Source of the DNA: Tetragonia tetragonoides
Lineage: Eukaryota; Streptophyta; Magnoliopsida; Caryophyllales; Aizoaceae
Reading direction: 5' to 3'
Assembly (NCBI GenBank): GCA_038025085.1
Contig: CM076154.1
Coordinates: forward strand, 18,264,001-18,328,000
DNA: 64,000 nucleotides
Both the position numbers and the translations under genes were made by a program. Below are positions 21,823-33,123 of the stretch, in pieces. The notes under the pieces were generated by a model. That model searched no databases and was not told where the DNA came from. It worked only from the letters and a program-made list of their open reading frames with translations. Each line of letters begins with the position of its first letter. Positions within the stretch are counted from its first letter, which is position 1.

Positions 21823-23776
21823 ATGAACTACGGAAAGCTCGAGGAAGGTTACTCTATCAATCGACCTCCTTTGTTTGAAGGTAAGCACTTTGGTTTTTGG
21901 AAAAAATCGAATGGAAATATTCATTAAAGCCACAAACTACCAGATTTGGAGATTCATTGAGTATGGTAACTACAAGCCCACAAAAACCAATGAAAAGAAC
22001 GAGGTTATTCCAAAGGAGTTTTCTGAATATGATGCACAGGATTGGAAAAACCTTGAACACAATGCTAATGCCATGAGACTGATTCATTGTGGTCTTGGAA
22101 CCCAAGAGCACAATCGTGTGATGGGTTGCAAAATGGCCAAACAGATGTGGGAACTATTACAGGTAACTCATGAGGGAACAAATCAGGTAAAAGAGTCAAA
22201 AATTGATTTATTACTGACTAAGTATGAATTGTTCTCTATGAAAGCAAAAGAACCTATTCAAGATATGATGACTCGTTTACCAGTATTGTTAACGAATTTA
22301 GAATCTCTTGGTAGAAATATATCTTGTCAGGAACAGATCAGGAAAGTATTGCGTGTGTTACCTGTGGAAAGCTGGATGCCCAAGGTAACAACCCTCCAGG
22401 AAAACAAGGACTTTAGCACTTTTACTATGGAAGAGCTAACTGGATCCTTACTGACATATGAGATGCAACTGGAAAGTCAAGGTAAGAATTTGTCAGAAAG
22501 AAAAGATTGGAGCCTGACTCTCAAAGCCGATGAAGATGAAGATTCTGGTTCAGAGGATGAAGAATTTGTCTTGTTTGTGAAAAAGATGGCAAAGCTTTAT
22601 CGCGAGACAAAATCTATGACCAAAAAGAAAAATCAATTCAAAGGTAAATCCTCCTCGTCAAATAAGATTGACTATCTATGTCATAACTGCAGGAATCCAG
22701 GTCACTTCATCAAAGATTGTCCATTTCTAAATGATGAAAATGAAGGTAAGGAGCAACCCATTGGACAACAAAGAAATAGGGACAAAAGGCTTCAAAAGGA
22801 AAATCAAGCAATGATTGTTGCGTTTGGGGACTCGGATTCAGATGAGGAACCAAAAAATAACTCAAACGCTAAAACTTTTCATTGCTTGATGGCCCACGAT
22901 GATGAGGATGAAGAGGTAAGCCTTGAAACTCTTAAAAATAAAATGCATCTGCTCACTAGAAAACAATTGATAAATATTTTGAGTATTTGCATTAGTGATT
23001 GTATGGATCTTCGTGATGAAAAGGTTCAACTTGATGACGGTTTTGTTTCATTAAAGAATGATTTGAAGGATTTAACAAGTTTGAAAATTGATCTAGAAAA
23101 GAGAAATAAAAACTTCAAAGATGAAATCTTTAAATTGACAGAAATCGTCTACAAGCTTGAAAGTGAAAATAAGATCTTGACTAGTAAGTTGAATAAATTG
23201 CAAATTGAAATTAATGCTAGTCGAACTGCCAACTTATGTGATTCAACTGGTTGCAAAGAGATGAAACTGAGTTTTGATAAATTAAAATCTGATTTTAATG
23301 TGCTGGAAAAAGAAAAGGTTGATCTCTACAAAAAGTTAAAATCGAATGAGGTAATAGTTAGGTCTGCAGGTAACAATCAGGGAACTTGTGCTAAATGGTT
23401 CTAAAGTTACCAGCCGGTAGCTAGTAGGTTTGCAGGTAACAATCAGGGAACTTCTGCTGAATGGTTCCAGAGTTACCGTAACAGAAATAAGCAAGGCTTG
23501 GGATATAAAAGACCATGGGTAGCTTATGACCCTAAAAGCAAGTATGTGAACCTACCTGAATGGAAACTTTGCATGTATTGTGGTAAAACAGGTCACATAA
23601 GAGTGGAATGCCCAAAGAGAGAAAAAGCCTTTGAGAGTAATAATGGTTATGCTCGAAAGAGTAACAATGGCTATGTTAGAAAGGTTAAACAAATATGGGT
23701 TAAGAAGTCTGATTTGAATGTTAAATTTGTGAGAAAGGGACCCAATCAGATATGGGTTCCTAAGACTAAACCCTAA
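21823..23776 (+). pseudogene. Copia gag (broken)
   Basis: The frame carries a retrotransposon gag-like region, a CCHC zinc knuckle (CHNCRNPGHFIKDC, about 22678-22719) and a coiled-coil-like charged C-terminal part. It stops at 23402-23404 after a local tandem duplication (about 23357-23408 and 23428-23478). A second CCHC knuckle (CMYCGKTGHIRVEC) lies at about 23570-23611. The start codon is 21823 and a one-base insertion in an A run near 21905 shifts the frame. It packaged element RNA when intact. Confidence 0.8.
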
Positions 23777-24345
23777 TTAAGTTTTGCAGGCACGAGTGAG
23801 GGGGAACGACCCGTGGTACCTCGATAGCGGTTGTTCCATGTATATAACAGAGATAGATTAAAATCATTCTCTCACTCAACGCTTTCGCTGGTGGAAGTTT
23901 GATGTTTAGAGACAATAATAAAGGTGAAATAACCTTATGTAGGTAAGGTAGGTAAGTCTCTCATACACTCCACATATAATGTTCTTTGTGTCGAGGAAAT
24001 TTGATGAATTTTGCAGGATAATCAAAGTAATGATTTTGAGGTTGGATTAATACACTCATAACCAGATAAGAAAGCAATGAATAATGAGAATTTGAAGGAG
24101 CAAGTTGCTGAGCTCCGAGATACAATTGCGAAGGGGGAACAACGAGAAGTAACAGACGGAGTAACGAGCGATGACGCACTGAACTGGGTGCAAAACACTG
24201 CTGAGCTGTTCCCGACCTGTTACCTCAGAAGTTCCCTAAAATCGAGATATCACATTCTTCATGTAAGTACGTCTTGAAGCATGGTAAAGTCAGTTCGCAT
24301 TAATGAATTTAATCATAACTGACAGTGACAGGTGAGTTTGAAACT
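23777..24345 (+). pseudogene. Copia pol remnants
   Basis: The aspartic protease start PWYLDSGCS is visible at about 23810-23836, and DNNKGEITL follows near 23910. Downstream text such as DNQSNDFEVGL (about 24020) belongs to the region before the reverse transcriptase. Integrase, RT and RNase H are missing. Confidence 0.65.
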
Positions 24346-24753
24346 GATGTGAACCCAAATAAGTCTTTTGAGGCCTGAGGCTATCAACGAATCAACCTGA
24401 TCATAATTGTTTAAGAACAAGCGTAGCCACTCAAGTACAGGGCAGTTAGTAGTTATACTATCAAGTATTTCCTGGTTTAACTTCACCCTATGTAATGACA
24501 GAACTCTCAGTTTAGACCATGTTGTTTTAATAGGCGAATCAAACTTACAATTTACCACTATCAAACAAGTTAATTGTTGTCGCGAACAATCTATGATTGA
24601 CATGGGCAACTTGTAGTCCAAGACCAAATCTACAAATAAACAAAACTCCTTAACATGGCTTTCATTAACTACCAAATCGACACGCCTGTTGATACGTCTG
24701 TGAACTCTCTTATAGCTTTTGTTGCTAGGAACATAAATCCAGAGCCTTTTCTA

Positions 24754-26241
24754 TAACATGCAAGTTTCCTTAGATTGACATCGCTTTCTAAGAACTTGAT
24801 CGACGAAACGTAGAAATTCTCTGTTCAAAACAGCAGCTTGATCATCAGCATTATTAGATTGAGAACTGTAAGGAACTTTACTGTCTTTATTGGTAATCTG
24901 AGAGTAAAGTTCCTTGTTGAGATTCAAACATGAGAGGTTAAGCCAATCATCTCTCCATGTCCGAGAAAGCAAGCTTGTAGAAACATGATCATCATGAGAT
25001 AAGGATGTAGAAACAGCTGCAGTACCTGTAACTGTAGAACCCTGCAAGATGTATAAGCTCTCTTGCCTGTTAGCTTTCAATAGAATTTTAGCACCTTTAC
25101 AAACCGTTAGAACTCCACCTTCACCTGAATACTTATACCCGAGAGACTCTAGGGTTCCCACTGATATGAGGTTACGCTTCGAGTTAGGAATATGACGAAC
25201 ATTAGATAAAGTCCTGACATGGCCATCATGAGTTTTAATCTGAACTGTACCCACTCCAATTACCTTGCATTGAGCATCATTACCCATTAAGACAAAGCCA
25301 CAATCAATAGATTTATATGTCGTAAACCAGTCCCTATGAGGACACATGTGGTAAGTACATCCAGTATCTAAAACCCACTCATCCCTATTCCTTTTCTCTA
25401 AAGTAGCAGCTAACATAACGTTACCTTCAGATTCTGATTCAACAACAGCAGCTTCAGCAGGTTTCGGAGGTTCTTGTTTCTTATTTTCTCTTTCCTTTTT
25501 GTTCTTTAAGGTATAACAATCAGAAATATCGTGCCTAAATTTCTTGCAGTACTTACAGGTCTTGTTGGATTTAGGTCCCTTAGGTTTTGATCTGGAATTC
25601 CTTTTACCGGTACTCCCTCTATCAAATTTTCTACCCATTACATTCAAGCCTTCGGCCTTATCATCATTACGAATTTCAAGGTCATATTTTTCTTTAGACA
25701 ACAGATTGGATTTAACATCCTCAAACGATAATGTATCATTATTGCCATGTAACATAATTTCCTTGAAATGTTTATAGGTAGGTGGAAGGGACACAACCAA
25801 CAACAAAGCTTTATCCTCATCATCAATTTTCACTTCTAAATTTTCCAGATCCTCAAGTATAGAATTAAACTCATTAAAATGAGACTGAATAGGAGTACCT
25901 TCAGCCATACGGATCGTATAGAAACGTTCCTTGAGACGGAGTTTGTTTGCGAGGCTTTTGGTCATGTAAAGTGACTCCAATTTCAACCACAAACCCACAG
26001 TGGTTTCTTCGTGGACCACCTCGTGTAGAACCTCCTTGGTTAGGCAGAGTTGAATAGCAGATAGCGCCCGTTCATCCAACTCTTCCCATTGTTCATCCAT
26101 CATAGTCTCGGGTTTCTTAGATTTGCCCAAAAGTGTCTTTTTTAATCCGTTCTGGCTAAGAACGACCTTCATCTGAACTCGCCATATGGAAAAACTAATT
26201 TTTCCATCAAACTTCTCAATATCGAATTTAGTGACAAACAT
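24754..26241 (-). CDS. Chimeric open frame: Copia gag-protease fused to F-box protein fragment
   Basis: A single uninterrupted frame of 496 codons runs from ATG 26241 to a TAG at 24751-24753. The first about 421 residues are Copia gag and protease. The last 75 residues (from LLSRTWRDDWLNLSC) are the segment just after the F-box in this gene family. The junction lies at 24979/24978 and preserves the reading frame. It has an adjacent LTR that could act as promoter. Whether it is expressed is unknown, and an accidental fusion in a dead locus is the simpler reading. Confidence 0.5.
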
Positions 26242-26855
26242 CACGAACAAGGCTCTGATACCAGTTGTTGGGATATAAATTCGATAGTGTGGAAATTAAG
26301 TACGAGAAGTAAAACAAGAACAATAATAAAGACACAAGATTTACGTGGAAAACCCTCAGTGTGAGAGTAAAAAACCACGGGCGACGACGAGCCAAAAAAT
26401 CCACTAGTAATCAAGAAAGAGTACAAAGGATCCTCTATGGTAATGGAGGATGTAGAGAAGTTACAGTTTCTCTCAAGGGCACTCTCTCTCTAGATGTGGA
26501 TACAATAGAATTGGAGATGGGTGGATACAAGGTTAGGGTTAATTAAATAACCTTGAAGAAAATAACCAAGATATAGCTAAAAAAGAGTCCAAGCAAAACT
26601 TAACTAATTGAATTAGATCAGCATGTCTCCGTATGCGGCAAGTACCAATCAGCGGAACAGAAGACATGGGCTTGCAAATTGACATGACCATGTCATGTGT
26701 ACTCCTGGTGAAAAAACATTCACACCAACCCAATTGCATAGAAGGCATATTAAATCATTGCCTTACATTAATTGCATATGGCCCACAAGTGTAGAACTTA
26801 TCAACTAATAAGCTGTTAATTAAAGTTATAATGATTTGGGTCACCAAACCTAACA
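24979..26855 (-). mobile_element. Truncated Copia element, LTR plus gag-protease, in F-box copy B
   Basis: The LTR (26266-26855) reads TGTTAGG to CCCAACA on the minus strand, followed by a primer-binding site (26252-26263) and an open gag-protease frame from ATG 26241. The frame contains a UBN2-like gag region, a CCHC-type knuckle (CKYCKKFRHDISDC) and the protease motif WVLDTGCTYHM. Integrase, RT, RNase H and the second LTR are absent; the element ends at 24978/24979 in F-box sequence. It is a different family from the element at 20599. Confidence 0.85.
26266..26855 (-). repeat. LTR of the truncated Copia element
   Basis: This is a 590-bp LTR with TGTTAGG and CCCAACA ends, next to an initiator tRNA-Met-type primer-binding site (complement at 26252-26263). 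The sequence to its right (26856 on) is F-box 3' sequence. Confidence 0.85.
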
Positions 26856-27198
26856 GTTTTCATTTTAACATTAGTATTATTTGTTTGGTTAGTTCAAAAT
26901 ACAAGGAGACCGAGAATACAACAGAAAACTGTGCTCGTTGCAAATCTCTCCATGTTCGATGTTGGCAGCACTGTTTAGAATAAATGACAATTGTGAACAA
27001 AATAGGAGTTGGTCAGGCGAATCCAAATAGAGAGGAAAATGATGCCGAACAAAAAGGATTTTTCGAGAATGCAATGAGTCCCAGAAGATAGTAACGCATA
27101 TGATCCTTGAAAACTTTGCATGACACTCATTCAGTTATATCTACTTATCTTTGCTTGACTAGTACTTTACAATGATCCTGTGAAAAAACACACTATGA
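26856..27198 (+). pseudogene. F-box/FBD pseudogene, last exon (copy C-left)
   Basis: This matches 8745-9090: an intron end GGTTAG followed by an exon coding for CARCKSLHVRCWQHCLE, then a stop where the intact gene continues. The 5' part is missing because the Copia LTR abuts it. It is oriented plus, towards F-box copy C. Confidence 0.75.
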
Positions 27199-28281
27199 TG
27201 TTGGAAATTGGGGAGAGAGAGTTAAAAGCAAAATACTGAATAAACGTTGTTTTTCACATTACAATTAAAACACAGTACATAAGCTACTTAAATAATACTT
27301 AAGAGTCCTATTATAGGGGAACCACTAGCCACTAATTAGCTTAATGCCTATAATTAAGCAACCACTACTTTAAATATACTACTGACTCACGTAACAATTT
27401 GATATTGCTCCTAATATTCAGCCATAACTAAAATACTAAGAAAAACATGTAATTAATTAATTTATATTTTTGAAGCATTAATTAACACACCCCGTTGCTT
27501 CAAAAACTTTCATGATCCATGGAGCACTTCTCTCCATAACTCGTGAAGCACTTCTCTTCACAATATGATGCACTTCTCATCATCGTCGCCGATTTTTTGT
27601 TTTCTTTGTTGATGCACATTATCACCAACTTGCTAATTAATTTAGGAGCACTTCTCTCCTTGATGCACTTCTTGTCAATTGTTGATACACTTCTCATCAA
27701 CTTTCTTCAATTTGTAATGTTGACGCACTTCTCGTCCACTTGTTGATGCACTTCTCATCAACCATCTTCAAATTTTTAGACACACTTCTCGCCTATTTGT
27801 TGATGCACTTCTCAATTACCTCCCATAAATTCAAGGCTTTCAAATAGACTTTCATTTCGATGGCCCATGCATGATAATTTTTTTTTTTTTTTTATCAAAA
27901 GTGGGAATGGTTGGGGAAAAACTGTTTTATGCCATAACTCTCTCTTTGTTTTAATGGTGGCTTGGATTGAACCTGGTGCTCTGATACCAATTTGTTGGGA
28001 ATTGGGGAGAGAGAGTTAAAAGCAAAATACTGAATAAACGTTGTTTTTCACATTCCAATTAAAACACGGTACATAAGCTATTTAAATAATACTTAAGAGT
28101 CCTATTATAGGGGAACCACTAGCCACTAATTAGTTTAATGCCTATAATTAAGCAACCACTACTTTGAATATACTACTGACTCACGTAACAATTTGATATT
28201 GCTCCTAATATTCAGGCATAACTAAAATACTAAGAAAAACATCTAATTAATTAATTTATATTTTCGAAGCATTAATTAACA
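27199..28281 (-). mobile_element. TRIM (terminal-repeat retrotransposon in miniature)
   Basis: Two direct repeats of 289 bp (27199-27487 and 27993-28281), both TGTTGG...TAACA, flank a 505-bp interior without genes. A primer-binding site complement GCTCTGATACCA (27978-27989) adjoins the right repeat, so the element lies on the minus strand. The target duplication is TATGA (27194-27198 and 28282-28286). The empty site is preserved at about 9090 (CACTATGATATCC). The two LTRs differ at only a few positions, so the insertion is young relative to the duplications. Confidence 0.92.
27488..27840. repeat. Degenerate short tandem repeat inside the TRIM
   Basis: The interior contains many variants of GATGCACTTCTCATCAACTT and GACGCACTTCTCGTCCAC spaced 25-40 bases apart. 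No frame is conserved through it. Confidence 0.75.
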
Positions 28282-29755
28282 TATGATATCCCTTATACTT
28301 GAAGAAGATGAAAGAGGAGATCAATTAAACTGTAAGCTCGCCAGCTAGGCCAATAATGCCAAGCCAATGTATTTCAAAATGAAATACATATACTTGTATT
28401 GTGTATAAATAGTAGCTGTTACGGTATTGCCTGTTAATTAATATCCTTCAATGTTGCCCGCTAGTAAGAAATATTACACCAGAAGGGTAATAGTTTCCCG
28501 TTCTTGCAACTGAATGCTTTGTTTTTCGAAAATGTTACTGTTTGCTCTTATGCAACTCTCATATATTGCTTGCTTTTTACTTAATTGTAACGAATATGAA
28601 GCTTATGTTGTGTGTTATATGGCAAGCTTTCTCAAGCTAATTTACCGCACGTTCATACTGAATTTTGCGCTTTACAATCAACAGAAGTTTAAAATTGTAA
28701 GGATACAAAGTAATGATTTGAGTCCTAACAGGAAAAATGGAAGTGATCAGGTTCTTTAAGTATCCATGATGGTTTTACTTGACTACAAGATACTGTCATT
28801 ACTGAATGAGTTTAATTGCTAATGGAACTGGATTTGTAAAGATTGCTCTATAACATAATGTTCTTTATTCAGAAAGTTAAACATGGGGAAAAGAAACAAC
28901 ACAGCTAGCAATCTTCTGTATTATAGCGCTCTGATACAGAGTGGTCACAGTGGACAGACCTGGCTTCCTTAACAAAATTCTGAAATTCGCTTTCGTCAAA
29001 TAAGACACACAAAACTCTGCCAAAGTAGCAAAATCAAACAGCTTGCTTGATTTACCTATTAAACTCTGCAGTACAACTGTTGCGCGGAAAAGAACAGGGA
29101 AATTCAGCAGCAATGCAAGAGGCGACATTCCGAAACTACTAAAGTAGTACTCCGTACATAGCCAACCCTAATCACAAGCAGCTGACAGTAACAATGAAAT
29201 AAATACTGCACGCCTCAGAAGAAGCTACTGAGTAGCAGGAGCTCAAGACGGAAATTCGGGAAACATAAACAACAGCGCAGCTGCAGAAACACAAAAACAG
29301 ACCTTCAGTCAATCAGACGGAAGCCAAGACAAGGAGCCAGAGCAACAGCCCTAGAGCCTAGAGGCTAAGTTGCAGGACATACTCCGCAAGTTTTTGCTGC
29401 ACCTGTGCCGTTTTTCTACAGCCCCAAGCACCACATCTCTATCCACTGCATCAGATATTTGCAGATTACTTTCGCCAACTCTCATATCGTTCCCTCCACA
29501 AGCCTTAGATTGTTTCCGCAAAAGCCATCTTAAGAACATATTTCCATGGCTGTTTACCACACTACGTATTTTCCTCAACAAGCATCATCCCAGTTATGAG
29601 TATTTCCAGTCAAGTATAACTAGTGTAGCAATTTATAATATTGTACTAAAAGTTTTCTCTACATCGGACTAAAGCTTTTAACCTATGAAAATGTTTCCTT
29701 AGGTTATACCATTTGTGATAATTACTCCTACCATAGGAAAGGTTAAATCTGGATC
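28282..29755. repeat. Segmental-duplication segment and segment X, copy C
   Basis: The first part matches about 9090-9450; from 28861 on it matches segment X of copies A and B. The recurrent minus-strand frame is open at 29581-29351. No recognisable protein domain. Confidence 0.75.
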
Positions 29756-30429
29756 TTGTGGAAGTCCTATAACTTGAATGTTACATTGGTGAAGACTTCA
29801 AGGCAGCGTATTCACTGCAAGTTGCAATCAAAGGTGAGAAAGTTTTGTTGCTACCTTACTATGATATATGCAGCAACTGAAGTTGAGGTACGCAGGGAGT
29901 TGTGGGCTGAGCTGGTCGATTTGAAACGTCAACTGGATGAACCATGGTTTCTTAGGAAGGATTTCAATGTGGTTTTAGAGAGGTGTGAAGAAAGGATGAG
30001 GAATGCACAACCTGATATTAGAGCTATGGAGGATTTTGCGGACTGTGTTCAGACTTTGGGAGTGACTGATACGACAGCAACATGGTGTCCCTTTACTTGG
30101 CAGAACAAACAAAAAGCAAAGGATAAAGTTTTGAGAAAGTTAAGACAGTGATGTGTTACGATGAGAATTGGATCATGGGGGGCATTCAGGCATTCTGAAA
30201 CCTGAACTGAAGCAGCTGCACAAGCACAAGTTCTTGCACAAGCACAGAAGATCTACTACATTTTCAGGCCTAGCTGGATATTGATCCTAAAAATCAAGAG
30301 CTGATAGAAGAAGAAATGTTAGCGGAGCAAAAGTATGTTAAAATGAAAAAGGCCGAGATCAAGGCTCAGCAACAAAAGGCAAAGCAACATAATATCAAGC
30401 TCGATAACGAGAGCTCTACCTTTTTTTTA
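29756..30429 (+). pseudogene. Old LINE endonuclease-domain fragment, copy C
   Basis: This is the third copy of the fragment, with EVRRELWAELVDLKRQLDEP and DFNVV text, broken after 30150. It joins F-box copy C directly at about 30429, in the middle of what should be exon 2. Confidence 0.8.
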
Positions 30430-31855
30430 TCATCTCCTACAAATGTATAAGAAAATATAATGGTGATTGCAATAGTCAAAGTAATGTACTTTGTCAGAAA
30501 AATAACTTCTAAACTTTAAACAAAAAAGACAAGCCATAGATAATTAGACAGTATACCTTGCTTAAGGTTAAGGTGCGATCCAAAATTTCACATACTTTAA
30601 ATGTTTTAAAACAATTGAAATTCGCCAGAAATTCCATGAAAGCCTTAGACGAAGAAGCTTCATTCCATGGAGCCAAGTACATCCTATCACAATACAAGCA
30701 AGCCATCGTTCAAGCATTCAGATTTAGTTTCAAAGAATGGTATTCGAATAAACCATCTTTGTTTCGGTACTCTAGAATTTCAAGCCTAGGAGCATCAATC
30801 CTTATTTGCTTCAACATGGTACAATCAGATATGGTTATAGAGATGATCACAGAAGTACTTGAAATGCTTATATGCTCAACCTTATTGCATTTTCTCAAAT
30901 CCAGTTTCTCCAGTTTTGTCATCTGAGCAAGGGTCTTGTTCAACCAATAGTCGGTAGCTCCAGTGCAACTGAGGCTTAGACTCTTCAACCTCTTGCTAGT
31001 GCTCAAATCATGGATCAAACAAACCTGACTACCTTCTAATAATAATGGCTTATATGAAAACTCCTGCAGATTTGGTGCGTCGATCTCAATCCTCTTCAAA
31101 GCATTGTCGCATGTGATGTGAACCCAAATAAGTCTTTTGAGGCCTGAGGCTATTAACGAATCAACCTGATCATAATCGTATAAGAACAAGCGTAGCCACT
31201 CAAGTACAGGGCAGTTAGTAGTTATACTATCAAGTATTTCCTGGTTTTACTTCACCCTATGTAATGACAGAACTCTCAGTTTAGACCATGTTGTTTTAAT
31301 AGGCGAATCAAACTTACAATTTACCAATATCAAACAAGTTAATTGTTGTCGCGAACAATCTAGGATTGACATAGGCAACTTATAGTCCAAGACCAAATCC
31401 ACAAATAAACAAAACTCCTTAACATGGCTTTCATTAACTACCAAACCGACACGCCTGTTACTGTGAACTCTCTTAGAGCTTTTGTTGCCAGGAACATAAA
31501 TCCAAAGCCTTTTCAATAACATGCAAGTTTCCTTAGATTGACATCGCTTTCTAAGAACTTGATCGACGAAACGTAGAAATTCTCTGTTCAAAACAGCAGC
31601 TTGATCATCAGCATTATTAGATTGAGAACTGTAAGGAACTTTACTGTCTTTATTGGTAATCTGAGAGTAAAGTTCCTTGTTGAGATTCAAACATGAGAGG
31701 TTAAGCCAACCATCTCTCCATGTCCGAGAAAGCAAGCTTGTTTTAATGGCTTCTGTGAGAGGAAGAAGAGAAAGAATATGGTGCCTTAGATGTTCTGGTA
31801 ATTCCGATATTCGATCGTTTTCGTCTTTCTCAGTTTTTCTTACTGTCTTCTCCAT
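30430..31855 (-). pseudogene. F-box/LRR/FBD gene copy C, truncated, two nonsense changes
   Basis: Exon 1 runs from ATG 31855 to the splice donor at 30557/30556. It encodes an N-terminal F-box (DRISELPEHLRHHILSLLPL) and LRR-like repeats. Two lesions break it: a TAA at 31247-31249 in place of Leu, and a 6-bp deletion near 30708-30712 creating a TGA. Exon 2 starts at 30436 but only a few bases remain before LINE sequence, so exons 2 and 3 are gone. The first 202 codons are open and could still make a short F-box protein. Confidence 0.85.
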
Positions 31856-32263
31856 TGTCTTTCGTTTTCTTTAACACAACAATTTAATCTTGATGAGAAA
31901 GAGCAGAAAAAGCAACTTTCAATCAACCAAAAGAATGGAGTAATTTATGAAGAGCCCTACAGTTTCAATCAACTTTCTCTATTCTCTTTCGTTTTCTTCA
32001 ACAGAACCATTTTATGTGAGAACAGAAAAAAGCAATTTTGAATCAACCAAAACACAGGACAAATCTTGGAGGAGTCGTACGCTTGTAGCTTACCAAAACC
32101 CAGCTAGGCCCTTCTTTCTTGAGCCTGCAAGAATTCAAGGCCTTGCTACTCGCGTGAGCTGAATTTTTTTCACTCCCGTCTTTGTCGCACTGGAAAGTGC
32201 GATAAGACCGTTTTATACAAGTTTTTGTGTATTTCTGATTGGTTGACATATATTTTGCTTTAC
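31856..32263. other. 5' region of F-box copy C
   Basis: The stretch upstream of the copy C start contains a partial tandem duplication (AGAAAAAGCAACTTTCAATC near 31905 and a relative near 32023). No other gene is recognised. Confidence 0.45.
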
Positions 32264-33099
32264 TTTTTTTTTCGAGGGGAAAATGAATTCTATTAATTGA
32301 AAGTCATACGACACATAAATGAAGATTGAATTCAACAAGAAAGAAATCTAAAACATTAGAATACATTCAAATGTAAAAGTTATGTAGCACTAGAGAATCA
32401 ATAGTTCTGAACGGCTTCCATTTAATTTATTGTTTTTTCATATTATAGCATGTTCCCAAAAGACTCTGCTATAACTTTGAATGCTTTGATCCGACATCAT
32501 AGACTACCTTTTGATAGAATAGATCTGTCAAAGTACCATAAGAACAACGTAATGAAAAACCAACAATACTCTTAAAAAGTGACGGATAGCCAAACTCAAT
32601 AAATAAGCCCTTCTTAGATAGCTAACAATTCAGCATGTGTAACTGATCTAGCTACACATTTTTTTCCTAAGACCAGCCACCCACTTGCCTTCATGGTCTC
32701 GAAGTATCCCACCCATGCCAGCCATGTTTGATTTCCTATCGAAGGCTGTATCCACATTGAGGTAAAAGAAACGAGGGGGTGTGGGGCACCACTTTACTAA
32801 GATGGTTTGCTTGCTTGGCTTAACATTAATTTTTTGGTTGCTGAAAAACTCCCAAATATCAAAACTCCGAAAGTGGCTTAACACCACTTTACTAAGAGGC
32901 CAAGGAAGGTTGTTGTAGGTATCATCTTTAGACTTCAGATTGCATTCAAGCCATTCAGTAAGAGTCGCAGTAAAAAAAGTTACAGCAATTGGGAAGCAGT
33001 TCCAAACATCACTAGCCGCCACACAATCTCTAAGTAAAAATAGTGCTTGATGTGCCCATAGTGTCACGTCATTAATGATATGTTGGACTTGGCCTGAAT
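32264..33099 (-). mobile_element. 5'-truncated LINE tail in the 3' region of the intact F-box gene
   Basis: A T run at 32264-32272 marks the poly(A) tail. The frame at 33067-32648 holds the end of the LINE zinc-binding region (LLRDCVAASDVWN) and the start of an RNase H domain (LNVDTAFDRKSNMAGMGG), then stops. The right edge is estimated from where F-box 3' sequence begins. No clear target duplication was found. Confidence 0.75.
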
Positions 33100-33123
33100 A
33101 AAAAAAAAGAGATTAAACGTGTC

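Larger units (their letters stand above)
20599..24345 (+). mobile_element. Copia-type LTR retrotransposon, internally deleted, inserted in F-box copy B
   Basis: The 5' LTR (20599-21753) starts TGTTGAG and ends ATAACA. A primer-binding site TGGTATCAGAGC (21756-21767), complementary to initiator tRNA-Met, follows. The gag frame starts at ATG 21823 with a 1-nt frameshift near 21905. After 23800 only the protease start (PWYLDSGCS) and short integrase/RT-region remnants remain, and no 3' LTR is seen. The insert is flanked by GATGT (20594-20598 and 24346-24350). Copy C shows the empty site at about 31110. Confidence 0.85.
19264..24978 (-). pseudogene. F-box/LRR/FBD gene copy B, split by Copia insertions
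   Basis: Exon 3 (19264-19500) and exon 2 (19682-19909) keep their splice sites and open frames. Exon 3 ends with the FBD-like text CARCKSLHVRCWQHCLEEV. Exon 1 is split: 20030-20598 (LRR part) and 24346-24978 (after the F-box), separated by a 3.7-kb Copia insert with GATGT on both sides. The N-terminal F-box itself is lost, because a second Copia fragment replaces everything upstream of 24978. There is also an in-frame TAG at 24751-24753, where copy C has a Leu codon. The gene was otherwise close to complete before the insertions. Confidence 0.85.

Noticed and set aside
27488..27840. CRISPR-like array (repeats of about 20 bases with spacers)
   Set aside because: The repeats are degenerate, unevenly spaced and lie inside a plant TRIM with LTRs and a primer-binding site.
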